Position numbers and translations under genes: made by a program. A stretch of 64,000 nucleotides of DNA, taken from Jaltomata sinuosa (taxonomy: Eukaryota; Streptophyta; Magnoliopsida; Solanales; Solanaceae). The stretch spans positions 62,001 to 126,000 of the forward strand of contig QJPP01003465.1 of the NCBI GenBank assembly GCA_003996215.1, written 5' to 3'. Under the pieces are notes generated by a model. It did not search any database. It was not told the DNA's origin and saw only the letters and a program-made list of their open reading frames with translations. Shown here in pieces: positions 1 to 10,241 of this stretch. Numbering within the stretch: the stretch's first letter is position 1; each line of letters starts with the position of its first letter.

Positions 1-54
1 GAAAGACTTTACTAGACACAGCTTCATAGACACCCTAGGACACTTGAACTCTGT
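1..54 (-). mobile_element. Leader of chromovirus T0 (internal side)
   Basis: Short internal stretch of a minus-strand Ty3/gypsy element that runs off the left window edge. It lies just beyond the primer binding site at 55-66. It resembles the segment at 26318-26362 (both contain tactagacac followed by gctt), which sits in the same place next to the T4 LTR, so T0 and T4 are probably related elements. No coding content can be judged from this length. Confidence 0.5.
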
Positions 55-66
55 GCTCTGTCACCA
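55..66 (-). other. Decayed tRNA-iMet primer binding site of T0
   Basis: On the minus strand this reads TGGTGACAGAGC, two mismatches from TGGTATCAGAGC, the complement of the initiator tRNA-Met 3' end used by chromoviruses. It is followed after four bases by the LTR end (71), the same spacing as at 26363-26374 and 44924-44936. Confidence 0.6.
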
Positions 67-70
67 AGTA

Positions 71-154
71 TATCACACCCTGAGCCTACCCCCTGGATGT
101 AACACAGTTCTTAGATTGATAAGTGACCCCAAGCTAACTTATGGCCTAACATAC
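71..154 (-). mobile_element. T0 chromovirus LTR, 3'-terminal piece
   Basis: 3'-terminal part (minus sense) of a chromovirus LTR interrupted by Athila A. It starts with tatcacaccc, a decayed form of the tgtcacgcc-type LTR end, next to the primer site. The last five bases (150-154, catac) are repeated at 19879-19883, where the LTR resumes. Confidence 0.65.
150..154. repeat. Target site duplication of Athila A, left copy (catac)
   Basis: catac directly precedes the TGATAAG start of the A 5' LTR. The same five bases directly follow the TTTTTCA end of the A 3' LTR at 19879-19883. A perfect 5-bp duplication marks A as one insertion event. Confidence 0.9.
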
Positions 155-1659
155 TGATAAGTCAGTAATATACCAACTTATTGAGCCTTTTTCCATGAAT
201 TATTGTTATGTTTTGAATAAATTTAGAGGTTCTTATGGCCTTTATTGGTATCTATGCAGGTACTTATGATCAAACATGGAAAATAAAGAAATAGACCCAA
301 AAAGATCTTAAAAGGAGTGATGTGTGAAGTGATAAAAAATGATAGAGATTCTGCCTTGAGATGCGGTGCTTGTGAGACTAGCACAAGCCTTGGTGTATTC
401 TGTACCTCTCACAGCATGGAGTCTTAAATCGACTGAAGGATCTGTTATGAGGTGCAGTTGTTGTGTGACGCGCACAACTCATGATGCGAACCGCACCTCC
501 TTCACATGAGATCTCCCAAGTCAGTTGAGTCACTGGTTCAACTGAGGAGGGTGTGCGACATGCACATGCTGATGTGCGGGCTGCACATTGCGTTACATAT
601 AACCCGAAGGGCATTTTTATCTAAAAATTTAGTTACATTTTGAGAAAGTATTTAAACCCATTTTAGGCACATTTGTAAATACAATTCTTCAGTTCTGAAT
701 ACTCTTGAGTAATTTTAGCTTTGAGAACAAGTTTCCTCTCTAAGAAGAAGAAGAGGGTTTCAATCAATTCTCTCTTCCAATTCTTAGTTCACCATTTGTG
801 TACAAAACTGAGCTTAGATATTGAAATTACACTTGAATGAAGAGGAATTTTACTTACCTACTTTGTATATCTCTTTCCTTTAGTATGAGTAGATAATTTC
901 ATTGTCTATGGATGTGTTGATAATGGGTGCTTGACAAATGGATGTGGGTGTTGCTAATTCTTTCTTATAATTGCTTTTTTGACATGGGTCTATTATTTTC
1001 ACCAAGTTTTAATCCTAAAATTGGTGGTTGCAAATATTGATTTTCCTTACTCGGTTATATTGTTGCTTGAAAGAGAATTTCATAACTTTGGATGTGAAAT
1101 TACTAATGGGAACTTGGGGCTTCCATTTAGATTGGGGCTAGAAATATCTCATATCAATGGAATCACCCATTTAAGGGTCTAAACTAGAAATAGTATGACC
1201 TCCATAAGCTTTAGCTTGGTTATTTGTTGTTAAACCAATAGTGCTTTAATCGAGGTTGCCGAACATATGGTTATTGATCTAGAGATAGAAAACCATACCT
1301 AAAACCAAGGCTACCTATGTCAATGAGCGAGAATTTGCGTGAATAGGCAATCACCCTATCCCAAAGTAGAGACCCATTTGATGCACATCCCTAGTCATCT
1401 ACTCTTACTTGTATACCTGTTTTACTTTACTGTCTTGCTTGAATTGAGATTATTGTGAAAAAATCCCAAATGCCCCCAATCCTTTACTTTCGCGTTTTAA
1501 GCACTTACTCTCTTAGTGAAGTCATTTTATTATAATCATCATTGTGCTATCTACAAGTCTTTGTGGGTACGACCTCTACATCATTGGGTACTTATAAATG
1601 TGTTTTGCTTAATGATCGCTGATACCTCTATCTTGAAGAGCACGTTTGAGCATTTATCA
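155..1659 (+). repeat. Athila A 5' LTR
   Basis: 1505-bp LTR beginning TGATAAGTCAGTAAT and ending CATTTATCA, so the ends form a 6-bp inverted repeat (TGATAA/TTATCA). It matches the 3' LTR at 18384-19878 along its length with many scattered substitutions, i.e. an old insertion. The probable U3 contains GTGCG-type dyads (about 360-600) upstream of a TATTTAAA box at 649. Confidence 0.92.
649..656 (+). promoter_or_regulatory. Probable TATA box of A 5' LTR
   Basis: TATTTAAA about 495 bp into the LTR, just downstream of the dyad-rich region. The 3' LTR has the same octamer at 18878-18885, and the B LTRs have TATAAAAG at the equivalent place. No transcription start can be read from sequence alone. 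Confidence 0.55.
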
Positions 1660-1663
1660 AAAA

Positions 1664-1681
1664 TGGCGCCTTTGCCGGGGA
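1664..1681 (+). other. tRNA-Asp primer binding site of Athila A
   Basis: TGGCGCCTTTGCCGGGGA, one mismatch from TGGCGCCGTTGCCGGGGA, the complement of a plant tRNA-Asp 3' end (from memory). It begins four bases after the LTR end, as in B (5535-5552). A tRNA-Asp primer is typical of Athila. Confidence 0.88.
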
Positions 1682-1867
1682 CTTAATTTTACAGCTATTT
1701 TTTATTGTAGATTTGAAATCACTTAGAGAGTGCTTGTTTCTTTTACTTTTGTTTGTTGTTTGTGTTGTGATTAAGCAGTCTAGACTATGAGCAAGGCAGA
1801 CGATAACAAGAGCATTGATAGCTTCATGGATGCAAACGATGTTGAGCTTGTGTTGCAAGGGAGTGTG

Positions 1868-3164
1868 GGTGAAAGTTGACTACCCCCCACAGTGGGAAAT
1901 GTTGTCTTTCACGTTACTAGCACCATGATCCACTTGATGCAAATGGAGGGCATATTTGGTGGAGAAGCACATGAAAATGCCAACCGGCATATTCTTAATT
2001 TTTTGGAGATTTTCCAACAATTCATATTTCAAAATATCTACCAAAAATCCATCTGATTGCGCCTATTCCCCTTTTCCTTGACGGGGAAAGCCACGGCGTA
2101 GTTGGAAGAATTTCCAAATGGATCAATTACATCTTGGGGTGAGTTTGTTTAGGTATTTACATCGAGATTCTTTCCTCTATCTCAAATGATGCAGCTAAGA
2201 GATGAGATTACCAACTTTAGGCAACTCCCGGATGAGCCTCTACACGAGGCTTGGTTAAGGTTCAAAAAGAAGCTTGTCGTGTGTCCGAACTATGAGTAAT
2301 CGAACAATGTATTGATCCAAAGCTTTTATCTCTCATTGAACTATATGAATAAGTCGTTGGCTACCAACCTTGGAGGTGGAACCTTCATGGATTTAGAGTT
2401 TCCTATTGCCTCGACTTTATTAGACCAAATGACCAAGACCAACCAAGCTTGGCATACGAGAGAGGTAGATGTGCCAATTTCGGGAGCACTCTCATCAATA
2501 TTGACCAATGAAATGAGAAAAAGGGATAAGGAGCGGGATGAGTCAATGGCCAAGATGATTACTCAAATTTATTTGATGGCCAAGCATGTAATCGGAGCAG
2601 GTGGTGTGAAAGTTGTGAATGTGCTGAGTACACTGAAAATTAAAGCAAGTAATGATGTGCTGATGACAGTTGTACATGGTAAATTATGCTTTATGTCGGC
2701 GGGTTCTCCTACCGGGTATTATCGCCCAAGGGAAGTGAACCAAGGTTTGATCAGAGATAAGGAAAGGGATGGAAATTAGAGAGATAGAGATAAGGATGGT
2801 GATCGATTCAATCGCCGAAGCTCAAATCCCTGTGTGATAAGGATTGTGATTGATTCAATCACCGAAGCTCAAATCCCTATGTGCCTCAAAACAAAGCAGA
2901 CTCTCTCTACAACCAGCCATAAGCAACCCCAGTCATTCCAAACTCGAAGACATGTTGTCCTTGGTTCTCAAAAAGTTGGATACAACCAATACCGGAGTAG
3001 GTGAGCTAAAAAGTGAGGTTTCAACACTTCATCAAACTGTGAGCTCTCACTCAGCCTCGATCAAGAATCTTGAGGCCCAAATGAACCATCTCTATATCCA
3101 AATAAACCCGAGGATGAAAAGGATGCTGCCCAATGATACCATCACCAATCCAAAGAATGACTAA
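1868..3164 (+). pseudogene. Athila gag remnant (element A)
   Basis: Decayed capsid-type gag. Short readable segments in more than one frame align with the B, C and D copies in this window. The retrotransposon gag core is recognisable near 2220-2280 by the motif DEPLHEAWLRFKK. The longest open stretch is 2312-2779, which ends in TAG; reading then resumes in another frame at 2850-3164 with a Ser/Lys-rich C-terminal part. Several stops interrupt the N-terminal half (around 2050-2150). The family protein packages element RNA in cytoplasmic particles; this copy cannot make an intact one. It ends directly in the post-gag spacer with no protease or RT following. Confidence 0.8.
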
Positions 3165-4025
3165 TTGAGGTACTATCGTCAAGCCGCGATGTTAAATCAA
3201 GCGCTGCTTGGGAGGCAACCCAAGTTTTGTTCCTTTATTTTTGGTTATCTTTTATTGTTATTGGTGTGTTTTTAGGGAATGCATGGATCAGAAAAATGGA
3301 CAAGTGAAAACAGGGCAAAAATGGGTTGTGCGGAAGACCGTGCAGACCGCACGAATAATTATGCGTGTCACATGGCTCACTGTATGCCAAAAAAGAAGGC
3401 CTGGGAGAAAATGGAACTATTTGAGGCGATGTGGGCCGAGCCATGTGCATTGCACAAGCCCAAGTGTGCGTTGCACCTCTATCACATGGAGAACCAGAAG
3501 CCTGCGGCAATCCCAGGGCATAAAAAGGCAGTGTGCGAAATGACATGCGGTCCGCACCAAGGCTGGTGCGAATCGCATATCGCAGTGGACCAAGGCTGGT
3601 GCAAATCACACTTTGTTGAGCATCAAAGGTAAAATTGAATTTTTAATTAACCTAACCCATTGGCCGACCCGACCCGGAGATGACTCGACCAACCTTTCTT
3701 CTTCTTTTTATTTTTAAACCGCCATCCCTCTTCTCTTTCTCCATATTTTCTCTTTAAACTTCTCAATCACTCTCCCAAATTCTCTCTAAATCCCTCTACT
3801 TCTCCCAAAATCTTCTTTTTATCCCTCACAATCACCACCACCACTCTTTTGCACCGCCACCATCATCTCTCCGAGCGAGTTGATTGGGTAACCATTGTTG
3901 CTTCTAAAAAGCTCAAATTTTTACTTCTCTCCACCTAATCTAACTTGTGGTAAGTTTTCTAACATTAAATACTTGTTTTTATGAAGGTTGGAAACTCATA
4001 TTGTGAAGCATGCTTAGTAGAATTG
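3165..4025 (+). other. Athila A post-gag spacer with hairpin, dyads and splice-donor-like site
   Basis: Non-coding spacer homologous to 6999-7830 of B. It starts with a conserved hairpin (TTGGGAGGCAACCCAA, about 3209-3224), which I recall from just after pol in complete Athila elements. Imperfect GTGCG-N3-CGCAC dyads follow at 3340-3352, 3545-3557 and 3566-3578. A strongly C/T-rich stretch (about 3690-3860) resembles a plant 5' UTR and is followed by TGTGGTAAGTTTT, a good splice donor (intron would start at 3950). The open frames here (up to 124 codons) are not shared with B and are treated as chance. Confidence 0.6.
4021..4025. repeat. Target site duplication of Athila B, left copy (aattg)
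   Basis: aattg precedes the B 5' LTR; aattt (13859-13863) follows the B 3' LTR, one substitution apart. The A sequence on both sides joins into the same order seen uninterrupted in B at about 7820-7835, which confirms the nested insertion. Confidence 0.8.
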
Positions 4026-5530
4026 TGATAAGTCGGTAATCTACCAACTTATTGAGCCTATATCCATGAATTATTTCTACGTTTGAATCGATTTAGAGGT
4101 TCTTATGGCCTTTATTGATGTCTATACAGGTACTTTGGATAGAAGAGGAAAAACAAGGATATGGACCCAAAAAGAGCCAAAAAAGAGCAGAGTGTGAAGA
4201 GTTGTGAAAAGGTTGAGAATCTGCCAGGAGGTGCGGTGGCCGTGCGACACGCACAAGATAAGGTACGGTTCGCATCTCCTCTGCATGAAGCTGCAAAGAT
4301 GACTGAAGATTCTGCTAAGGAGTGCGGTCGCCATGCAACGCGCATATCTCGTGGTGAGAAATGTACCACCTTTGCACAAAGCTTACCTATGCGGCTGAAG
4401 TGACTAGCCAATCCGAAGCAGGTGTGCGATGCGCACACTATGACGTGCGAACCGCACATCGCGTCGCACACTACATGGAGGGCAGTTTTGTCCTAAATTT
4501 ATGTGACGATTTTGGAGCATATAAAAGGTAACTTTAGGATTATTTTGTATATACAATTTTTAGCAGAGAATTGCAGAGAGAGAACTTGGAGATATTTTTG
4601 GCTTCTAAACACTTTTCTCTATCTTCATTAAGAGAGGGTTTTCAATCCAATCTTTTGGTTAACAAATTGTGTGCCTAATTTGACTCTAGAACTTTAGAAA
4701 TAACTACAATGGATGGGAATTTGATTTACCCAGCTGGTATATCTTCTCCCCCTTCTATGAGTGGCCAATTTCTCTTATCTAGCGGTGTATTGATGATGTG
4801 TGCTTAGCTAATGGGTGTGGATATTGTTAATTCACTTTTATAATTGCTTATCTGATATGGGTCTAGTAATTTCACCATGTTTTAATCTAATAATTTGTGG
4901 TTGCAAACATGAACTTAGCTTACTTGGCTATATAATTGCTCGAGAGAGAATTTTGTAGGTGTGGATGTGAAATTGCTAGTGGGTACTTGGAAATACACTT
5001 AGATTGGAGGCTAGACATAGCTCTACTCACAGAATCTCCCATTTAAGGGTACGAGCTAGAAATAGGACGAACTCCACAAGTAAATTTTGGTTGGTTATTT
5101 AGCACACCGAATGATGTTCTCACCGAAATCATCATATATGTGGATGTTTATCGAGAGATAGCATTCCACACTTATGACCAACGCTACCCGTGTCAATAGG
5201 TGAGAATTTAAGTGAAATTACCCTATCCTATAGTGAATTCCCCATCAAAAATGCACCCCTAGTCATCAAGTTCTTATTCGTACACCCATCTCGATTTTAT
5301 AGTTTTTATTTGAATTGAGTTAGTAGTGACAACTTTCGAAATTCCCCCATTTTATTATTTTGGTTTTGTTGAACAGTTACTCTCTCTTTGAAATCGCTTC
5401 ACACAATCTCTAATTAGTTAAATCAGGTCCCTTGGGTACGACCCCGACATTTGTTGAGTTTATAAATGTGTTTTGACTATGCGATCATCGTGACCTCCTA
5501 GTTTGAGAGCCACAATTTGAGCATTTATCA
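4026..5530 (+). repeat. Athila B 5' LTR
   Basis: Begins TGATAAGTCGGTAATC and ends CATTTATCA. U3 contains GTGCG-ACA-CGCAC at 4242-4254, the longer dyad GTGTGCGATGCGCACAC at 4422-4438 and GTGCG-AAC-CGCAC at 4445-4457, then TATAAAAG at 4520-4527. It matches 12347-13858 nearly throughout. Confidence 0.92.
4520..4527 (+). promoter_or_regulatory. TATA box of B 5' LTR
   Basis: TATAAAAG, perfectly kept in the 3' LTR at 12842-12849. It lies about 60 bp downstream of the last U3 dyad, a position that fits a pol II promoter driving element transcription. Confidence 0.7.
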
Positions 5531-5534
5531 AAAA

Positions 5535-5552
5535 TGGCGCCATTGCCGGGGA
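5535..5552 (+). other. tRNA-Asp primer binding site of Athila B
   Basis: TGGCGCCATTGCCGGGGA, one mismatch (G to A) from the tRNA-Asp complement, four bases after the LTR end. Confidence 0.9.
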
Positions 5553-5754
5553 CATGAGTATTAGCTAGTTTTTGATTGTTTTTATGAAGTAGACTTGAGT
5601 GTGCTTGTTTTCTTTTACTTTCTATTGTTTTTGAGTATTGATTGAGCAGGCCGGCTATGGAAGAAGCCGAGGACAATAAGAGCATTGGCGATAATAAGGC
5701 CGTGGAATATTGATTGACAATGCCAATGCAGCTAAGCCAATGATGCACAAAGGA

Positions 5755-6998
5755 GTAGGTGCAATCCGCCTACCTCCCACGGTGGGAAATGTTTTCTTTC
5801 ATGTGACAAGAATCATGCTCCATTTGATTTAAATGAAGGGGCTATTTAGTGGAGCTGTCCATGAGGACGCCAACTGCATATTCCGAACTTCGTGGAGATT
5901 TTCCAACCATATATGATCCAAAATATCTCCTAAGAGTCCATTCTATTGCGCCTATTCCCTTTCTCTTTTACAGGGGAAGCCACGATGTGGTTGGAAGAAT
6001 TGCCAGATGGATCCATCACATCTTAGGCCAAGTTGGTTGAGGCATTCACCTCGAGATTCTTTCCTCCATCTCTAATGATGAAGTTAAGAAATGAGATTAC
6101 AAACTTTAGGCAGTTTCCGGATGAGCCTCTTCATGAAGTTTGGCTACGATTCAAAAAGAAGCTTTTATTATGCCCAAACCATGAGTTGTCAGACAATATG
6201 TTGCTCCAAAGCTTCTACCAGTCATTGAACTCTATGAACCAATCAGTGGCTGATAATATTAGAGGTGGCACCTTCATGGACCTTGAGTTTCACATTGTCT
6301 CGGAGCTATTAGAATGAATTACCAAGACCAATCAAGTCTTGCATATGAGAGAGGCAGAGGTGTCAACTTTGGGAACGCCCTCAACAATATTGACGAATGA
6401 AACAAGGAGAAAATATGAGGAGCGAGATGAAGCTTTTGCTAAAATGATGACACAAATTTACTTGATGGCCAAGCATGTGATGGGGGCTGGTGTTAAGAAG
6501 GTGAATGCAGTGAGTACACCGGAGATTGAGGTGAATAATGTTGAGCTTATGACTGAGGTTGATGGTAAGCTATGCTATGTGTCAGAGGGTTCTCTCCCAG
6601 GGTATTATCGCCCACGGGAGGAAAATTAAGGTTGGATTAGAGACGAAGCAAGGGATGGAAATTGGCGTGAAAGAGATAAGGATGGTGATCGCTTCAATCA
6701 CCGGAGCTCGAATCCTTACATTCCCCCAAACAAATCTTATTCTCTATACCATCCAGGCACAATCAATCCTAGACAATCCAAGTTAGAGGACATGTTGTCC
6801 TTGGTTCTTAAGTGGACACTACAAGCTTGGGAGTAAGTGAGCTAAAGAGTGAGGCCTCTACACTTTACCAAATGGTGAGCTCCCAGAGTGCCTCGATAAA
6901 ATACCTTAAGGCCCATATAACCCACTTATCAAGCAAATGAACCCATGGATTAAGGGAATGCTGCCTAGCGACACCATCAACAACCCCAAAAATGAATG
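5755..6998 (+). pseudogene. Athila gag remnant (element B)
   Basis: Gag of the same type as 1868-3164. The N-terminal part (5755-6030) is broken by frameshifts. The core is open from 6033 to a TGA at 6315-6317 and continues in the same frame at 6339-6629, ending in TAA; the motif DEPLHEVWLRFKK lies near 6120-6160. The C-terminal part (6640-6995) is Ser/Thr-rich and frame-shifted. As in A, the coding remnant runs straight into the AGGTAGTATCGTCG spacer with no PR/RT/IN. An intact product would be the particle protein; this one is non-functional. Confidence 0.8.
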
Positions 6999-7756
6999 AG
7001 GATTGAGGTAGTATCGTCGTGCCGCGACGTTAAATCAAGAGCTTTTTGGGAGGCAACCCAAGTTTCTTTCTTTGTTTTTTGGTTATTGTTTGTTGTTTTT
7101 GATGTTCTGAAGGGTATGCATGGAATGGAATCATGAACAAGGTAAAACAAGGCAAAAATATGTCGTGTGGTGGATGATGCATACCGCACAATAAATTCTG
7201 CATGTCGCACAACCAACAACACACCAAAACAGAAGACCTGGAGGAAAAGTGAAAAAATGGAGGTGATATGCGCTGGGTTGTGCGGGCCGCACAAACCCAA
7301 GTGCGTATCGCACCTCCATCGCACAAGAAAACAGATGTCTGGGCAAACCCAGGGGAGAAAAAAAGGGGCATGTGCGATACGCCATGCGGTCCACACCTTG
7401 GTTGGTGCGAATTGCATGTCGCGGCACACAAGAGGAAAATCTAAATTTTTAATTGACCTAACCCGTTGACCGACCCGACCCGGAGATGGCCTTGCCGACT
7501 CTTCTTTTTCTTTTTCTTTTAAAACCGCCTCTCTCCCTTCTTTTTCCACCATCTTTCTCCACAACTCTCAAAATCCTCCACCAAAATTCTCTCCAAACCC
7601 CTCAAACTCCCACAAATCCTTCTACTCTTCTCACCCAATCTTCTCCACCACTTCTCCAAGTTGCCATCATTATTCTCCGGGAGGTCTTGTGGGTCACCAT
7701 TCTTGGAATTCAAAAAGCTTCAATTTCTGTTCTTCCCATCATAATCTTCACTTGTG
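6999..7756 (+). other. Athila B post-gag spacer and pyrimidine-rich leader ending in GTAAGT
   Basis: Homologous to 3165-3949 of A. Contains the TTGGGAGGCAACCCAA hairpin (about 7047-7062), the dyads TTGTGCGGGCCGCACAA (7278-7294) and GTGCG-TAT-CGCAC (7301-7313), a CCGACCCGACCCGGAGATGG stretch, then a C/T-rich, almost G-free segment (about 7500-7680) like a plant 5' UTR. It ends CTTGTGGTAAGT; a splice donor would put the exon end at 7756. Confidence 0.6.
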
Positions 7757-8831
7757 GTAAGTTCCCCGATGTTAAACAACTGTTTTTATGATTGTTGGGA
7801 ACTCATAGTCTGAAGCATGCTTAGTAGATTAGCCATGTTGATAATGGGTAAGATCCGAATATTTGGTTCCCCAATTTTGAGTTGTAATGATGAAATCTTT
7901 TAATGTCAACTTGGTAGATTGTTAATCTTGACTATGCATGTTGATTGGTAGTAAAGTTTAGCCTTAATATCTATGATAGGGTGAAGTCTGAGTAACCCAC
8001 TTGTGACTAGTGCTTGATTTGGCCCGATGATAGATTGGGTGACGTCGTTCTTAAGAGAAAGTCATTGGTAATCACGAGGTTTTGATTGATAATTGATAAT
8101 TGAGGTTGAATGTTGTTTATTGTATGCCCGTGATCCTTATTAAAAATCTAGTTAGGTTGTATGATCTTGTGAGGGGAGGAGGTTAATTGTTGATATGCTA
8201 TTGGTTCCCAACTTTGCAAGGAGGGCTTCATGTTCCCAATGATAGACGGGTTAACGTCTATCTTAAGGGAAGTCATTGAGTCCTTTCTTGTTGGTTTTGT
8301 GTTAATAGAAATCCGGGGAAGTCTGAGTACCCGGAAGTTATGGTCATAAATCCCCATTGCCCCCTTTATTATTATGAATTAGTTGTGTGTGGTGCTAAGT
8401 GCTGACCCACATCTTGCTCCATGGATCATATGCGTAACTCACGAGAACACAAGGAACCAAAAATTCCAATTGTGTCTTTATGAGTTTCGCATACGATGCA
8501 TATATCTTGATATGAGAGTGGCCCAAGGCGTCGCACCAAGTTGAAAAGAAAGTGCAGAACACTGATTTGAGGGGTGAAACATGGTGAGACACAAAATTCT
8601 GATGGTGTAGATCACACCAGCGTCGCTCCTTAGCAGAAAAATTTCCTAAAGGTTCTGTCGGCTTGTGCAATAGCACATGCAACACGCACTCTTCCTAGTG
8701 CGTTTCGCATGTGGTCCTCACAAGACAACAGACACCTAGTTTTATTTCTACTCTGTTGCATTCCACCTTTAGTAGATTTTGTTTTTGTTTTTGGCTCACA
8801 ATCTTTGGATGCAGACTATGTCTTCTGGCAG
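7757..8831 (+). other. Candidate intron or spacer upstream of the env-position ORF (B)
   Basis: About 1.07 kb with no shared reading frame. It opens with GTAAGT and ends after a T-rich run (about 8770-8793) at TTGGATGCAG or TTCTGGCAG (8831), so it has the layout of an intron just before the ORF at 8947. It carries the dyad GTGCG-TTT-CGCAT (8698-8710) and repeated GGGAAGTCTGAGTACCC-type and GATGATAGATTGGGTGACGT-type segments. The A counterpart is 13864-14870; nested B is inserted inside the equivalent A interval. Splicing is inferred, not shown. Confidence 0.45.
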
Positions 8832-8946
8832 GAGAAACCCGGGAAATCAAGCAAGGCAAAGATCAGTTACAGATGAAGCAAGGCTCTAATTTGGAATAGA
8901 GGGCATGAGAGCTCTCTACAAATGGGAAAAATATAGATGATTCAAT

Positions 8947-10241
8947 ATGGAGCAGAGCTTTAATATAGGGGAAGTTGCTGACGAGTTACCAAATATGTAC
9001 CACCAAGTTGCTACTAGAGGGTGGCAGCCATTTCAAGATGTACCCGGGGGATATTATGAAGAATTAGTCCGCAAATTCTTTGCAGCTTACCAAGACATAC
9101 AAGATTCTAAAGGCTATAAAGGCCCCAAAGACAAGTTTCCCAATCTTGATGTTGTCACTCTCAAAGGCAAAAAAGTATCTGTCACCCCCGTGGCAATCAA
9201 TGCTATATATTGGGGACACCTAATTGACCCTGCACCAGCCCTAAAGGCTAGAATGACTGCTGAGTTCAAGCCATATAAATAGACTTCTCACACCATTGCT
9301 CTAGGAACCCCTGTTTGGTCCACCATGGGAGGCGATATACCAAGGAGATCATTGGCATTTGAGGCGCGGCTTTGGTATGATCTAGTGCGCAACCGTATTC
9401 TCCCCTCTCAGAATGACCAAAATATAACTCAAGAGGGTGCCATTCTAATTGAGGCTATCATGAAGGGGGAGCATATAAACTTTGGAGAGGTGGCTACAAT
9501 GGTAATCCGGAGGAAAGCTCATCGCGAAAATGACTCCTTCCCTTACCTGGTCTTGATCACCAAGTTGTGTGCTACAGAGGATATTCCTATTCTCCCTTGT
9601 GACAAATTCACTCATGCCATCGGGGTCATCGATCTTTATAAAAATACAGACAAGGATACCCCTAGGTTAAAGAGGCAAAGGACAAAACAGCTGAGTGAGA
9701 TTGATAGTGACGAAACTGGTGCTAGAGCAGGCAATTCTCCCCTCTCTCGGGATACTTGGGAGGCATGCTCACAGGCCCCCGCACCCTATATGACAAAGAG
9801 TGTTCTTCAAGATATGGTCAACAAAACTCAGATTCATGAGAAGCAACTGGAAGACTTAGCCATAATAGTGTAGTGAATTGGGATGTTAATAGTCTGAACA
9901 CGCTATGAAAGCGGGTTTATGTTATAGAAGGGCTAATTTCAAAACTCCAAAAAGATATTGACAAGTCCAAAGGCGAAGATCCGGTCGTGGAGGCTGATTT
10001 GACCACATTGCCTCCACCCAGAAGGATTCCCACCCCGTTGGACAACTTGTTTGCCTCCTATGCGGAAGAAGAGCTGCCCGGGCATGTTGAGCAAGAGCTA
10101 GACGATGATGAGAACCCCGAGTTTCAAAGAGTGATTCGTGACTCCACAATTTTGGCAAACTCTCGAAGGGGTGGTGCTGGCCCAATTGGGAAGAATGTTG
10201 AAGAAGAAGTTGCTTCTGATGGTGATGATGATGAGGACTAG
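8947..10241 (+). pseudogene. Env-position ORF resembling plant transposon-protein family (element B)
   Basis: ORF in the position where Athila carries its env-like gene. First part 8947-9282 ends in an in-frame TAG (9280-9282); the same frame continues from 9283 to a TAG at 9871-9873; an acidic C-terminal part (9987-10241, Asp/Glu clusters) is in another frame, so there is a frameshift in between. Recognisable segments are GGYYEELVRKFFAAYQ near 9050 and LWYDLVRNRILPSQN near 9370, followed by LITKLC near 9555. This resembles proteins annotated in Solanaceae as putative plant transposon protein (Pfam Transposase_32, from memory). Function unknown; I see no transmembrane segment, so a classical envelope is not supported. 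ATG 8947 was chosen because an in-frame TGA separates it from the upstream ATG at 8905. The A copy is at 14949-16321. Confidence 0.7.

Noticed and set aside
3235..3632. Overlapping ORFs of 111-124 codons in the A spacer
   Set aside because: Result of CG-rich dyads and lack of stops; frames are not conserved in B.
6977..7564. 195-codon minus-strand ORF
   Set aside because: Antisense to the Athila B spacer; the collinear A region does not keep the frame.
8947..10241. Classical retroviral-type envelope
   Set aside because: No signal peptide or membrane segment seen in either copy.
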